Below are positions 1 to 8,624 of a stretch of DNA of 64,000 nucleotides, piece after piece (position 1 is the stretch's first letter; every line of letters starts with the position of its first letter). Both the position numbers and the translations under genes were made by a program. The DNA is from Microbacterium sp. TNHR37B. GTDB taxonomy: Bacteria; Actinomycetota; Actinomycetes; Actinomycetales; Microbacteriaceae. Location: contig NZ_LQGV01000001.1 of assembly GCF_001620065.1 (NCBI RefSeq), forward strand, positions 1 through 64,000. Reading direction: 5' to 3'. A model generated the notes under the pieces. The model did no database searches, was not told where the DNA came from, and saw only the letters and a list, made by a program, of their open reading frames with translations.

Positions 1-1102
1 CCCCGGCGCCGCTGCTTGCTCCCGCGCCGGCGCTGGCCGATGCGGCTCCGGTGCCTCCGCCGGCGGCCGGGGCGCCGCCGGACGGCGCGGGTGGGCCTGC
101 GGAGCCCGGACCGCCGCCCCCGCCGGGGGCGCCGCCGTCGAGCACCTTCTTGGCCGAGTCGGCCGAGGGTGCAGCGGGGATCGGGACGGGCCGGTTGAGG
201 GCCTGCTTCGCCTCCTGCTCGGAGCTCATCGCGTGGTACATGTCGATCCCCGCGAACGAGAGGAACTTGTAGGTGATGTAGGGGGCGAACGCGCCGATCG
301 CCATGAGGACGACGCCGGCGATGGGGTCGCTGATGGACGCCAGGTCGAGTTCGATGGGCGCGGAGACCTGCGCGATCGCCACGAGGAAGATGACGACGAG
401 GACGAGCTTGGAGAAGATCAGGGCGATCACGAAGGTCGCCCACTTGCCGAACCATCCTTTGGTCGCGTCCCACGTCGCCCCCGCGAGCGCGATCGGGCCG
501 AACACGATGGCGACCAGCAGCAGCGCCTTGCGGATGAGCAGGGAGAACCACACGATCGCCGCCGCGCTGATGGCGAGGCCGGCGAGGAAGATGGTGATGA
601 TCGCGCCGACGCCGGGCGCGACGATGTTGATGGCACCGAACCCGGCGGCGAGCAGGGCGATCCGATCGCCCATCCCTTCCATCGTGTTCCCCGTGGCCTG
701 CACGATCCCGACGCAGAGCTGGTCGGTGACCTCCAGCAGCAGCGCCGTGAGCGTGATGACCAGGAACGACCCGAGCACCGACTTCGCGAGGCCTAGGGCG
801 GCTCGGGTCAGGGCGGTGGGGTCGCGGTGGATGAGGCCGGTGATGAGCTGGAGGCAGAAGAAGATCAGGAACAGGAAGACGGCGACGCCGAACAGGATGT
901 TGTAGACGGCGATGTACTGCGTGCCGGTGACGTCCACGAGGGTCGTCGTGTCGAACACAGTCCAGACGGCCCCGAACAGCCAGGCGGCGGCCTGGCCCAT
1001 CGCCTGTGCGAGCCAGTCGAATGGGGCCGCGATCAGGGAGGCGGCTCCCTCGCCCACGGCGTCGCACACGCTGGAGATGACCGGGACATCGCAGACGCTC
1101 AT
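1..1102 (-). CDS. TrbL/VirB6-like conjugal transfer membrane protein (partial)
   Basis: Reading the minus strand from the ATG gives at least 367 codons with no stop before the window edge, so the 3' end is missing. The protein has about six hydrophobic segments (near residues 60-85, 105-125, 165-185, 190-205, 220-245 and 260-285), then a Gly/Pro/Ala-rich tail that begins before the edge. Many membrane spans, a low-complexity tail and a place at the downstream end of a conjugation operon fit the TrbL/VirB6 family, the inner-membrane channel component of type IV secretion. No catalytic residues are expected. It follows a small two-span membrane protein with a 40-bp gap and is probably cotranscribed with it. 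Confidence 0.7.
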   Translation of the reverse strand, partial: MSVCDVPVISSVCDAVGEGAASLIAAPFDWLAQAMGQAAAWLFGAVWTVFDTTTLVDVTGTQYIAVYNILFGVAVFLFLIFFCLQLITGLIHRDPTALTRAALGLAKSVLGSFLVITLTALLLEVTDQLCVGIVQATGNTMEGMGDRIALLAAGFGAINIVAPGVGAIITIFLAGLAISAAAIVWFSLLIRKALLLVAIVFGPIALAGATWDATKGWFGKWATFVIALIFSKLVLVVIFLVAIAQVSAPIELDLASISDPIAGVVLMAIGAFAPYITYKFLSFAGIDMYHAMSSEQEAKQALNRPVPIPAAPSADSAKKVLDGGAPGGGGGPGSAGPPAPSGGAPAAGGGTGAASASAGAGASSGAG

Positions 1103-1142
1103 CGGCCCGGCTCCTGGTCAGCCGTCTCGCGCTCCGGGCGGT

Positions 1143-1412
1143 TCATACCGCCTGGCCCACGTTCCAGAAGAAGTTGATGAGCGTCACCGACGCGCCGCAG
1201 ATTATCGCGGCGCCGCAGGAGACCAGGACGCCGACCTTGCCGCGCGAGGCCAGGTGGGGGTTGCTGCTGTTCGCGCCGAACCCCCACACGATCGCCGAGA
1301 CGATGAGGGCGAGCACGCTGAGGATGAGGCCGACGGTCATCACCGCGCCGACGATGATGCGCAGTTGCTCGATGCCGGGCAGGCCGGTCCCGTTGGGGTC
1401 GATGTCGATCAC
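1143..1412 (-). CDS. Small two-span membrane protein of conjugation operon (DUF6112-like)
   Basis: This 89-residue protein has two membrane spans (about residues 23-45 and 60-82) separated by a short polar loop containing SSNPHLASR. It resembles the small DUF6112-type proteins found upstream of TrbL-like genes in actinobacterial conjugative elements, and its size and topology also recall VirB2/TrbC-type subunits; that equivalence is inference. It is visibly paralogous to the protein encoded at 2415-2681: both share a LR-x-IVGA start to the first span, an AIVW stretch and a LNF-x-x-xVG C-terminus. A divergent gene now separates the two copies. Confidence 0.65.
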   Translation of the reverse strand: MIDIDPNGTGLPGIEQLRIIVGAVMTVGLILSVLALIVSAIVWGFGANSSNPHLASRGKVGVLVSCGAAIICGASVTLINFFWNVGQAV

Positions 1413-1546
1413 GGTTGCTCCCTTTGACTGATCGAGATGGGTTCTCGGCAGTCAGGTACGCCGGCGCTGGCCGGTGACGTCGGAGGCAGGTGATTTGCTG
1501 AAGCCTGCGGGTGTTTCGACGGGACCACAGAGAAGGAGCGACTGAC

Positions 1547-2401
1547 GTGGCGGTGTACAGCGCGGACTATCTGCGGCGGCTGCTCGCCGCAGTCGAGGAC
1601 TTCAAGCAGGCTTTCGAGGCATGGATGGTCACCCAGGTCGAGTCCGATCACATGAGCTCTCGTGGCCTGATGCCGACCGTCTGGACGAAAGAACGCCAGG
1701 ACGCCGCGAAGGTGCGGAGCCTCGAACTCGACGTCGCGGAGGCTGCCGGTGCCGCCGCACGCGCCGTCGCGGTCACCGGCGCGCACATTGCGGTCGCCGG
1801 TATCGGCGCGATCGACCCGATCGCTAACTGGTCGCTGATGTCCGCGCCGAAGGCACTGATCGCACCGCAAGACATCCGCACGACGGCCGCGACAATCCGG
1901 GGACGGCTGCACACGCTCATCTCGGAAGCAGAAGCCGCGGAGGAATCCGGTATTCCAGGCTTCGCGCCATCCCAGCTCCACCCGATCGTCTGGTCGGCCG
2001 CAGCGGCGCACTGGACGACGCATCAGTACCGCGTTGCGGTGCGCGAGGCGTCCGAAGCACTCACGGTTCACTGGAAGACCAGGCTCGGCCGCACCGACGT
2101 CGACGACACCGTGTTCTGGCAGCAGACGCTCTCACCAGGCGAGCCAGAACAGGGACGACCGAAGCTGACGTGGCACGGAGACCCCAGCGACAAGACCACC
2201 AAGAGCATGCGCGGAGGGCTGGAGCCTCTGGCGAAAGCGCTCAACAGCCTCGCCACGGGCCTGAACCTCACCGTCCGCAACGTCACGACGCATGCCCGCG
2301 ACGAACTCGGCGAGCAGGAAGCAATGGAGCGGCTTGCCGCCTACAGCTACCTCGCCCGCCTCCTCGACAAGTGCGAGATCGGCAGGGTGCAGGAGGACTG
2401 A
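1547..2401 (+). CDS. TIGR02391 (Ymh-like) family protein inserted in the transfer operon
   Basis: The protein has 284 residues. The GTG start is chosen because a GAAGGAG ribosome-binding site lies about 10 nt upstream; a GTG 36 nt earlier lacks one. The C-terminal half has the hallmarks of the TIGR02391/Hypoth_Ymh family: a LHP-x-V segment, a YR-x-AV-x-EA helix, and a terminal RN-x-x-THA ... QEA-x-ERLAAYSYLARLLD block. Members are common in mobile elements and near phage-defence genes, but the biochemical role is not established. The gene runs opposite to every neighbour and sits between two paralogous small membrane-protein genes of the conjugation operon, so it looks like an inserted cargo gene. 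Confidence 0.75.
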   Translation: MAVYSADYLRRLLAAVEDFKQAFEAWMVTQVESDHMSSRGLMPTVWTKERQDAAKVRSLELDVAEAAGAAARAVAVTGAHIAVAGIGAIDPIANWSLMSAPKALIAPQDIRTTAATIRGRLHTLISEAEAAEESGIPGFAPSQLHPIVWSAAAAHWTTHQYRVAVREASEALTVHWKTRLGRTDVDDTVFWQQTLSPGEPEQGRPKLTWHGDPSDKTTKSMRGGLEPLAKALNSLATGLNLTVRNVTTHARDELGEQEAMERLAAYSYLARLLDKCEIGRVQED

Positions 2402-2414
2402 CCGCGGCGGGCCC

Positions 2415-2681
2415 CTACAGGCGTGTGCCGACGTCGACGAGGAAGTTGAGCCACGCGACCCCGGCGCCGGCCAGGGCAGCGGCGCCGACCGCGACCCACA
2501 GGCCGGTGCGCGCGCGGGTCGCGGCATGGTGGTTGCCGTGCGCGGAGGCGATGGCCCATACGATCGCGCAGACGATGAGCATGAGCACGGCGGTGACGAG
2601 GACGAACATGAGCAGCGCGCCGACGATGGAGCGCAGTTCGGCCGCGCCGCCGACGCCGCCGAAGTCGGGGAACACGTCCAT
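2415..2681 (-). CDS. Small two-span membrane protein of conjugation operon (DUF6112-like, second copy)
   Basis: An 88-residue protein with two hydrophobic spans (about 24-46 and 60-82), paralogous to the protein at 1143-1412. Its ATG shares a base with the stop of the upstream peptidase gene (TGATG), which supports this start and translational coupling. Family and position suggest a type IV secretion component; a pilin-like role is only inference from size and topology. Confidence 0.65.
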   Translation of the reverse strand: MDVFPDFGGVGGAAELRSIVGALLMFVLVTAVLMLIVCAIVWAIASAHGNHHAATRARTGLWVAVGAAALAGAGVAWLNFLVDVGTRL

Positions 2682-3859
2682 CAGCTCTGCCCTCCTGCCG
2701 TGCAGGTCGCCGGGGCGGCGTCGCCTGCGGCGATGCCCTCGGCGCCGTGCTCGGTGAGCCAGGCGTCGGCGTCGACCGGATCGGCGCCGTACCCGCCGGG
2801 GTGGATCTCCAGATGCAGGTGCGGGCCGGTGGACTTGCCGTTCGACCCGACATCGCCGATGTGCTGGCCTGCGGCGACGGTCTCGCCTGCGGAGACGTAG
2901 ATGCCCGAGTCCCACATGTGCCCGTAGTAGGAGGCGACGCGCTGGCCGGCGACGGTGTGCTCGATGACGATGAGGTTCCCGTAGCCGCCGGAGGGTCCGG
3001 CGAACACCACCGCTCCGTCCGCGATGGCGTAGATGGGGGTGCCGTCCGCGGCGGCGAAGTCGGAGCCTGCGTGGAAGGCCCGCTCGCCGGTGATCGGGTC
3101 GGTGCGCCAGCCGAACGGGCTCGTGCGCACCCAGCTTCCCTCGGGGAGCGGGAACACCAGCCGCGTCGTCTCCGGCACGACCGCCGTCGGGTCTCCGCCT
3201 CCGCCGCCGGAGGTGATGGGCCGGGTGAGGGCGGCCAGGATGGCCTCGGCGACGGGCTGGTAGTTCTGATACCTGTCGGGGTAGGCGCTGACCTCGACGG
3301 CCTGTGCGGCGGCGCCGGGATCGAGCTGCTGCCAGCCGGGGATGTCGAGCAGGCCTCTCGGGGACGGGTAGTTCGGGCCGGTCTGCCCGCCGTAGAACGC
3401 CCGCGCCTGGTAGGTCGGGTCCATGAGCTCGGCGACAGTGCCCCAGCCCGAGGCCGGGCGCATCTGGAATAGCCCGAGGCTGTCGTGGTCGCCGCCGTTG
3501 CCATCGTTCGGGTAGGTCGCCGACTCCGGGTAGGCGCTCGTGTTGGCGAGCATCCGCAGCGAGGATTCGGTGAGCGCGGCCATGAGTGCGATGACCGCGC
3601 CGGGGCGGCCGACGCCGGCGGTGCGGGCGCCGACCGTGATGATCGTGGCGGCGTGGGTGAGCTGGGTCTTGTTCAGCGTGACCGTCGCGCCGGCTCGGGT
3701 GGTGGCGGTCAGCGAGTCCGGTATCTGGCCGACGATGAGCGAGCCGGGCAGGCACGCCGCGGTCGCAGCCGGGTTCATCAGCACGCCGACGCCGATCAGC
3801 GCCGTCGAGGGGCCGAGGAAGATCAGGGCGACGGCCAGCGCCAGCAGCTTCTTCATCAC
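2681..3859 (-). CDS. Transfer-associated cell-wall hydrolase: transglycosylase-like domain plus M23 peptidase
   Basis: The protein has 392 residues and starts MMKK; the second Met is equally possible. An N-terminal hydrophobic segment (about 4-25) acts as signal or anchor. Residues about 75-200 resemble a lytic-transglycosylase-like domain (ALTESSLRM with an ESS motif, GLFQMRP). Residues about 235-365 form an M23 (LytM) zinc peptidase: the metal ligands are visible as HAGSDFA and the HLHLEIH block. Such two-domain hydrolases open the peptidoglycan locally for the conjugation apparatus in Gram-positive bacteria. It lies between the TcpC-like gene (12-bp gap) and the small membrane-protein gene (1-bp overlap). 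Confidence 0.88.
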   Translation of the reverse strand: MMKKLLALAVALIFLGPSTALIGVGVLMNPAATAACLPGSLIVGQIPDSLTATTRAGATVTLNKTQLTHAATIITVGARTAGVGRPGAVIALMAALTESSLRMLANTSAYPESATYPNDGNGGDHDSLGLFQMRPASGWGTVAELMDPTYQARAFYGGQTGPNYPSPRGLLDIPGWQQLDPGAAAQAVEVSAYPDRYQNYQPVAEAILAALTRPITSGGGGGDPTAVVPETTRLVFPLPEGSWVRTSPFGWRTDPITGERAFHAGSDFAAADGTPIYAIADGAVVFAGPSGGYGNLIVIEHTVAGQRVASYYGHMWDSGIYVSAGETVAAGQHIGDVGSNGKSTGPHLHLEIHPGGYGADPVDADAWLTEHGAEGIAAGDAAPATCTAGGQS

Positions 3860-3871
3860 GACGCGGCTCGC

Positions 3872-4555
3872 TCAGCGCAGCGGGTTGTCGAGTTCAGAGA
3901 GACGCAGCAGGCGGCACAGGCTCGTGCTGAACTCGGGGGCCGGCGGCGCGCAGGCGATGAACACCGTGAACGACACCGGCCGGGTCGCCTCGACGGGCTC
4001 GGTGCCCCATATGCCTGCGCGGTGCCGGGTGCCGGTGATCGTGTAGGCGGTCGCCCCGCGCGGGAGCTGGCCCGGCGCGGCCTGCGCCTCGGCCGTCTCC
4101 CACCCCTGGGGCACGGCCGCGGTGTCGATGGTGAGCCACTGGCGGGTCTGGTAGGTCGTGAGCTGCGCCCACGCCTCCGCGGTCGGGAGATAGGCGCGCA
4201 TGTCCGAGGCGAGCGCGTCGGCCTCGGAGTCATCGGCCGCATCGGAGAGCACCTGCGCGTAGTCCGCAGGCGCCGCCCCGGAGAGCGTGTCCCAGGTGAA
4301 CAGCGCGGTCGCCGCCGCGCGGGCGAACTCCTCCGCGTCGCCGGTCACGGGCAGCCGCGCGGGCGCGGCCGGAGTGCGCGCGGGAGACGAGGGCGCGACG
4401 GTGACGGTACCCGACGACGCCGGGTCGGAGGTGCGGTCGCCGGGGCCGCGGACGAGTCCGTAGATGCCGACGCCGACCGCGGCGAGCAGGGCGAGGCCGC
4501 CGGCAATGGTGGCGATGAGCAGACGGCGACGGCGCGGCTCGGCGGGCTGATCCAT
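3872..4555 (-). CDS. TcpC/VirB8-like single-span transfer protein
   Basis: The protein has 227 residues: a short basic N-terminus, one membrane span at about 12-33, a Pro/Ser/Ala linker, and an extracytoplasmic domain of about 150 residues. The domain begins with a helix (EEFARAAATALFTWD) and ends in a beta-rich stretch with two cysteines. This architecture and operon position match TcpC-type (VirB8-like) assembly factors of Gram-positive type IV secretion systems. The assignment rests on architecture, as there is no catalytic motif to check. Confidence 0.6.
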   Translation of the reverse strand: MDQPAEPRRRRLLIATIAGGLALLAAVGVGIYGLVRGPGDRTSDPASSGTVTVAPSSPARTPAAPARLPVTGDAEEFARAAATALFTWDTLSGAAPADYAQVLSDAADDSEADALASDMRAYLPTAEAWAQLTTYQTRQWLTIDTAAVPQGWETAEAQAAPGQLPRGATAYTITGTRHRAGIWGTEPVEATRPVSFTVFIACAPPAPEFSTSLCRLLRLSELDNPLR

Positions 4556-4621
4556 TGGTGCCTCCGGGATGTGGGCGAACGATGTCGTAGGACAGGTGCG
4601 CCCGTCCGCCCGGCGACCAGC

Positions 4622-5692
4622 TCAGGCGATGTCCTGGGCCCGGTGATCGCGGGCGGCACGGGAGGCCTCGGTGAACGCGAGCGTGCCGGTCACCGTCGCC
4701 TCAAACCGCTCCCATTGCGAGGTGGTGAGCGCCGGGCCGACCTCGGCCGGGTCGTAGTGGAGCCACCATCCGTCGAGCTCGTCCCAGGTCAGGACGAACA
4801 CCCGCAGCGGGAACGGCACCGGCTCGTCCGGCACGACCGGCGTCAGAGTCGGTCGCTTCGCCTTGCGTCCGCCCTTGCCGCCTTTCACCCGGGCGAGGGC
4901 ATCGGCGGCGAGCCGTTCCAGCTCCGCGGCCTTCTCCGCCTGCCCGGCCTCGCGGATCGCGACCGCCTCTGACCGAGCCTGCTCCCTCACGCCTGCCGGC
5001 TGAGTCGTATCGGAGGCGAGCTGGTCGAGCTCGGCCAGGGACAGCTCGGCGTTGATCCGCTGGTACGCGGCGAACACGCCGCCGCCGGCCTGGATCACCG
5101 CCAGCTCCTCCGCGGCGCGTTGACGTACTTGATCGGGCTGGGTCTGGTCGGCAGCGAGGTCTTCAAGCCGTCCGATGCGTTCCAGGGTCGTGTAGGAGTT
5201 GCGGCCGGTGACCATCCGGGCCGCCTGCGCGCGGGCCTTGCCCGGCTCGAACTGCGGTGGTGCCAAGTTGGCACCACCGTCCTCTCCGCCGTCATTCGCA
5301 GACGTGAAGCGGGTCGCCTCCTGACGGCGGGCGGCGTCCTCGCCCAACAACGTCTTCAGCTCCCGGTAGAGGGCGGCGGCTTCGAGCTGGGTCAGCGGCT
5401 TGTGCAGCAGGTTGTCGTCCTGCTCGGCGAGGAGCTGCCCGAGCCGGTCGGAGATGCCCGAGCGCACCCACACGTTCACGGTCTTCCAGCCCAGCCGCTT
5501 GATCGCCGCCAGGCGACGGGCGCCGCAGATCAGCCGCCCGTCCGGGGTGATCGTGACGGGCTGCAGCAGTCCGTCGCGGCGGATCGACTCGACCAGCGGG
5601 TCGAGGTCGCCCAGGTCCTCCCGGTGGCGGCGCCCCACGATGATCGAATCGACGGTGCGCTCCAGCTCGATGTACCCGGCAGGCGCGCTCAT
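4622..5692 (-). CDS. ParB/Spo0J N-terminal-domain protein
   Basis: The protein has 356 residues. Its N-terminus carries the ParB nuclease-like core: a LVESIRRDGLLQPVTI stretch followed by LICGARRLAAIKRLGW (the GxRR box), at about residues 28-70. A LTQLEAAALY segment next to it suits the helical DNA-binding part. The C-terminal 200 residues are Ala/Glu-rich helices with a Lys/Gly-rich patch (KGGKGGRK) and an uncharacterised tail. In conjugative elements such proteins take part in partition or regulation; no ParA is visible. Its start overlaps the stop of the upstream hypothetical by 4 bp (ATGA). Confidence 0.8.
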   Translation of the reverse strand: MSAPAGYIELERTVDSIIVGRRHREDLGDLDPLVESIRRDGLLQPVTITPDGRLICGARRLAAIKRLGWKTVNVWVRSGISDRLGQLLAEQDDNLLHKPLTQLEAAALYRELKTLLGEDAARRQEATRFTSANDGGEDGGANLAPPQFEPGKARAQAARMVTGRNSYTTLERIGRLEDLAADQTQPDQVRQRAAEELAVIQAGGGVFAAYQRINAELSLAELDQLASDTTQPAGVREQARSEAVAIREAGQAEKAAELERLAADALARVKGGKGGRKAKRPTLTPVVPDEPVPFPLRVFVLTWDELDGWWLHYDPAEVGPALTTSQWERFEATVTGTLAFTEASRAARDHRAQDIA

Positions 5693-6555
5693 CCTTGCTC
5701 ACCCCCGCGGTATCGGCGCGGGGCGGCGAGACTCACCGCCAGCACCAGCTCGTCATCGAGCAGGAGAGCGCGTAGCGGCTCGCCGATCAGCAGGCGCAGC
5801 AACACCCCTCGTCCGGCGATGGTGTGCGCGAGCGCCGGGTCCGGTGCGCCGAGCAGCGCGCGCAGAAGAGTCGTCCAGGATGTGCCGGGCAGGTCCAGCA
5901 GGGCGCGCGCGTGACGGTCGCGGCGCAGCATCTCGAACGCCGACGCGCGCGAGGAGGACTCGGCCAAGCGGGAGGCGACGTACTCGACCCCGGCCCGCGC
6001 GACGCCCGGCTCCCAGCCCAGCAGAGCCAGCAGCGCGATCGCGTCCTCGACCGCTGAGGCCACGCTGGTCGACGGCTCCGGCCCCGATGATGCGGACTCG
6101 TCCTCATCATCGGGCTCGACGGAATCGACGCGGAAGGCGGGGTGGTAGTCGATCAGCAGGTTCTCCCGGTCGCTGAACCGCTCGGCGTCGTGGAACACCG
6201 AGTAACGGGGGCGGCGGGCCTGGTGGACGGAGCACAGCAGGCCGTTGGCCCTTTCCTCGGCGATGCAGGTCACCTGCACGGCGCGGGTGACCATCGCCCA
6301 CGGGTCCTCGGCCCGCCGCACCGAGGGGGTGCGCATCGCGTCGAACGCGGCAGCGGCGGCCTCCCACGGGTCGAGCCCGTGTTTGCGGGCCAGCGCCGCG
6401 TACTTCTCGGCCGCGTGCCGCATCAGCGCGGCGGCCTCCGGGTCGGCCCGCCACGATCCGCGGCCCGCGGCGTGCAGACGGTCGAGAAGGGCGCGCAACC
6501 CCTCCGGGTCCTCGAACTTCTCCCGCGGCTCGCGGGCAACCAGTCGTGTCGGCAT
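5689..6555 (-). CDS. Conserved hypothetical protein of the conjugation module
   Basis: The protein has 288 residues. The ATG reading MPTRLVAREP is chosen because a strong AGGAGG lies 7 nt upstream, although the frame is open for 25 more codons. It is mostly helical, with a AAEKYAALARKHGLDPWEAAAAAFDAM segment (split here by function: helix, then DPWE) near residues 45-75, an acidic Ser-rich linker (DDEDESASS) in the middle, and a helical C-terminal half. I do not recognise a domain with confidence. Its place between a ParB-like gene and the DUF2637 gene suggests a role in element maintenance or transfer control. Confidence 0.6.
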   Translation of the reverse strand: MPTRLVAREPREKFEDPEGLRALLDRLHAAGRGSWRADPEAAALMRHAAEKYAALARKHGLDPWEAAAAAFDAMRTPSVRRAEDPWAMVTRAVQVTCIAEERANGLLCSVHQARRPRYSVFHDAERFSDRENLLIDYHPAFRVDSVEPDDEDESASSGPEPSTSVASAVEDAIALLALLGWEPGVARAGVEYVASRLAESSSRASAFEMLRRDRHARALLDLPGTSWTTLLRALLGAPDPALAHTIAGRGVLLRLLIGEPLRALLLDDELVLAVSLAAPRRYRGGEQG

Positions 6556-6637
6556 CACGGCACCTCCTGAACGACAGGTGTGCGCACGTCCCCCAGCAAC
6601 CGTCGTCGCCGTGATACCAGGGGCGCGCATAACTACC

Positions 6638-7063
6638 TCACCCGAGCCCGATCCCGGAACGCGACACCCACGAGTACCGCTCCCCGGAACCGCGGCCGAA
6701 CGCCGTCGCCGGGGGCAGCCTCCGCGCCCGCTCGCTCATCGTCCGCATCCCGGTCCGCGTCGCCCGGTAGGTCTGCCCCGGCAGGCGCCGGGCTCGGCGG
6801 GAGAGCTCGGCCTGGAAGTCGATGCCCCGACCCGCAAGCCGGGCGCTGCGAGAGACCAGCAGGTCGGACGGACGCACCCACTCCACCCCGCGCGCCTTCT
6901 TCTTCGCAGCGGCAGCCGCCACATCCTTATCCGTGAGGGACGGGTCCCTGTGGCGGGCCAACTCGGATGCCTCGGCCGTCGCGGTCTCGTGCGAGGAGAT
7001 GCGAGCTCGTTCCGGCTCCTCCTCGGCCCTGCGACGGGCTTCCATATGCTCGGTGGCGTTCAT
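6638..7063 (-). CDS. Small hypothetical protein of the conjugation module
   Basis: The protein has 141 residues and is rich in Arg, Ala and Glu, with no hydrophobic span. The start is the ATG that overlaps the stop of the DUF2637 gene by 4 bp (ATGA), which marks it as cotranscribed and translationally coupled. A middle segment reads WVRPSDLLVSRSARLAGRG. I do not recognise the family. Confidence 0.55.
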   Translation of the reverse strand: MNATEHMEARRRAEEEPERARISSHETATAEASELARHRDPSLTDKDVAAAAAKKKARGVEWVRPSDLLVSRSARLAGRGIDFQAELSRRARRLPGQTYRATRTGMRTMSERARRLPPATAFGRGSGERYSWVSRSGIGLG

Positions 7064-7728
7064 TCGCTTAGCTCCTCTGCGGTCTCCTGCAACGCAGATG
7101 CTCCCGAGACTGCGAGCGCGGGGCGGGGGAACCATCGCCCGACCGTTGACGGGGCGACCCCCAGGTGTCGGGCGATTCGCTTGTTCGACCAGCCCTCCTG
7201 TCGAAGGCGCGCTGCGATCCCACGCCGGCCCGCCGGCTCCAACGCCTCGGACTCTGCGGCTTCCTCTGCCGCTGCCGGCTCGACGGGCTCCGGCGCGAGC
7301 TCCGCGGCCGGGATGATGTGCTGGGAGCGGACGAGCACCACGGTCAGGTGCGTCGAGGCGAGAAGCACCAGCGGCGGCACAGCGGCCACGCACGCGGCGA
7401 GCACGCCGGGCACATCGGCATCGGCGGCGACGACCGCGTGCAGCGCGTTCGCGGTGACCGAGATGAACGCCCCGCCCGCCAGCAGCACCCACGGATACCA
7501 GGCCGCCCGGTGCCCGGCCAGCGCGACGACGGCGACCGTGGCGACGACGATCAGCCCATCCACGATCACCGGCCACGCCCATGCCTGCCCGGCGCCTATC
7601 CCGGAGCGGCGGGCCAGGTCCGCCAACGCGGTGAAGGACAGCCAGAACGCGCCGACGGCGATCAGCACCGTCCCGGCGACGGCGGTGACCACCGCAAGCC
7701 GCCCACTCCTCGGCGTGCCGGGAATCAC
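7060..7728 (-). CDS. DUF2637 membrane protein with C-terminal helix-turn-helix
   Basis: The protein has 222 residues. A GTG overlapping the upstream stop (GTGA) is the preferred start; the open frame extends further, but only across the upstream gene. Four membrane spans occupy about residues 10-125. The C-terminal third carries a helix-turn-helix (GIAARLRQEGWSNKRIARHLG then VAPSTVGRW). DUF2637 proteins, related to the Spd intermycelial-spread proteins of actinomycete conjugative plasmids, combine exactly these parts. It is therefore likely a membrane-tethered transfer or regulatory protein. It overlaps genes on both sides by 4 bp. Confidence 0.8.
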   Translation of the reverse strand: MIPGTPRSGRLAVVTAVAGTVLIAVGAFWLSFTALADLARRSGIGAGQAWAWPVIVDGLIVVATVAVVALAGHRAAWYPWVLLAGGAFISVTANALHAVVAADADVPGVLAACVAAVPPLVLLASTHLTVVLVRSQHIIPAAELAPEPVEPAAAEEAAESEALEPAGRRGIAARLRQEGWSNKRIARHLGVAPSTVGRWFPRPALAVSGASALQETAEELSE

Positions 7729-8624
7729 GAGAGCACCTGGCTTCCGACCCGCGGCCCGCGTCGCGGCGCCTCGGCCTGCCCGCCTGCGCCGCCGGAGGCA
7801 GGAGTGGCGAGTGCGGCACGGTAGGCGGAGCGGATCGTCACCACGACCTCGCGCGGTGGCAGGCCCGCGTGTTCGGCGGCCGGCCCCAGCGCGTCCAGCG
7901 TCACCGTCGGATCGACGCCCGCCTCCGCGAGACGGCACGCCGCCCAGAACAGGCCGCGGTTGCGTTCGCCCTCGCCGCGCAGCGCGACCCATGCGGCTAG
8001 GCGCTCCGCATCGCTGTCGCGGGTCACGCCCCGAGCCCGCATCATCGAGGGCTCGGGACGCGGGTCGAGGAAGTCGCGCAGGGCCTTCGCGTCCACGGCG
8101 CTGCTGCTCCGGTCGACGCCGCCGGCCAGGACGTAGCTCGCTCGCAGGTCACCGGTGGCGACGACCGAGGGCGGCACGATGACGTAGCCGCCCTCGCCGC
8201 GGAAGTCGATGTGCGCCTTCGCGGCCTGCCAGGACGGCTGCGGCCGGCCGGGGTCGGTCGGGAAGTAGAAGTGCGCGCCGCCGGACGGCGTGCGCACCAC
8301 CGCCAGCCAGCCGCCGACCAGACCCGCCTCTCGGGCACGAGCGAACGCGCCGAACCCGGCGCCCGATGCCTTCCGGTCGACATCGACGACCTCCACCCCG
8401 GAGACCTGCCCGGTCGGCACGCCGATGTTCGCTGCCGGCCAGCGCCGCCACCACGCCGCGACCTGACGGGCATCCGCCGTCGCCTCGCGGAAGCCATGCT
8501 CCACGCGCGGCCGCTTGCCGCCCGGCACGCACGGGAACACCGGCACCCCAGCCGCGGCGAACCGCGCCGCGGCCTGCGGCAACGGCGGGCCATCGACGGA
8601 GGCGAACACCTCAGCGGCGCCCAT
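7725..8624 (-). CDS. Bifunctional DNA primase/polymerase (Prim-Pol)
   Basis: The protein has 299 residues. The N-terminal 190 residues match the archaeo-eukaryotic primase Prim-Pol fold: FPCVPGGKRPRVEHG, WWRRWPAANIGVPTG, then the metal-binding VVDVDRK (a D-x-D motif at about residues 78-82) and a SGGAHFYF box with the catalytic His. The C-terminal helical region (GERNRGLFWAACRLAEAG) is typical of primase C-terminal modules in mobile elements. It probably primes replication of the element. The ATG used overlaps the upstream stop (TGATG); a GTG one codon earlier is an alternative. Confidence 0.88.
   Translation of the reverse strand: MGAAEVFASVDGPPLPQAAARFAAAGVPVFPCVPGGKRPRVEHGFREATADARQVAAWWRRWPAANIGVPTGQVSGVEVVDVDRKASGAGFGAFARAREAGLVGGWLAVVRTPSGGAHFYFPTDPGRPQPSWQAAKAHIDFRGEGGYVIVPPSVVATGDLRASYVLAGGVDRSSSAVDAKALRDFLDPRPEPSMMRARGVTRDSDAERLAAWVALRGEGERNRGLFWAACRLAEAGVDPTVTLDALGPAAEHAGLPPREVVVTIRSAYRAALATPASGGAGGQAEAPRRGPRVGSQVLS

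Noticed and set aside
233..1431. Several plus-strand open frames opposite the left-edge conjugation gene
   Set aside because: They are antisense to a continuous minus-strand membrane protein. Their translations are rich in Asp, Arg and His without any fold pattern, as expected for shadow frames in high-GC DNA.
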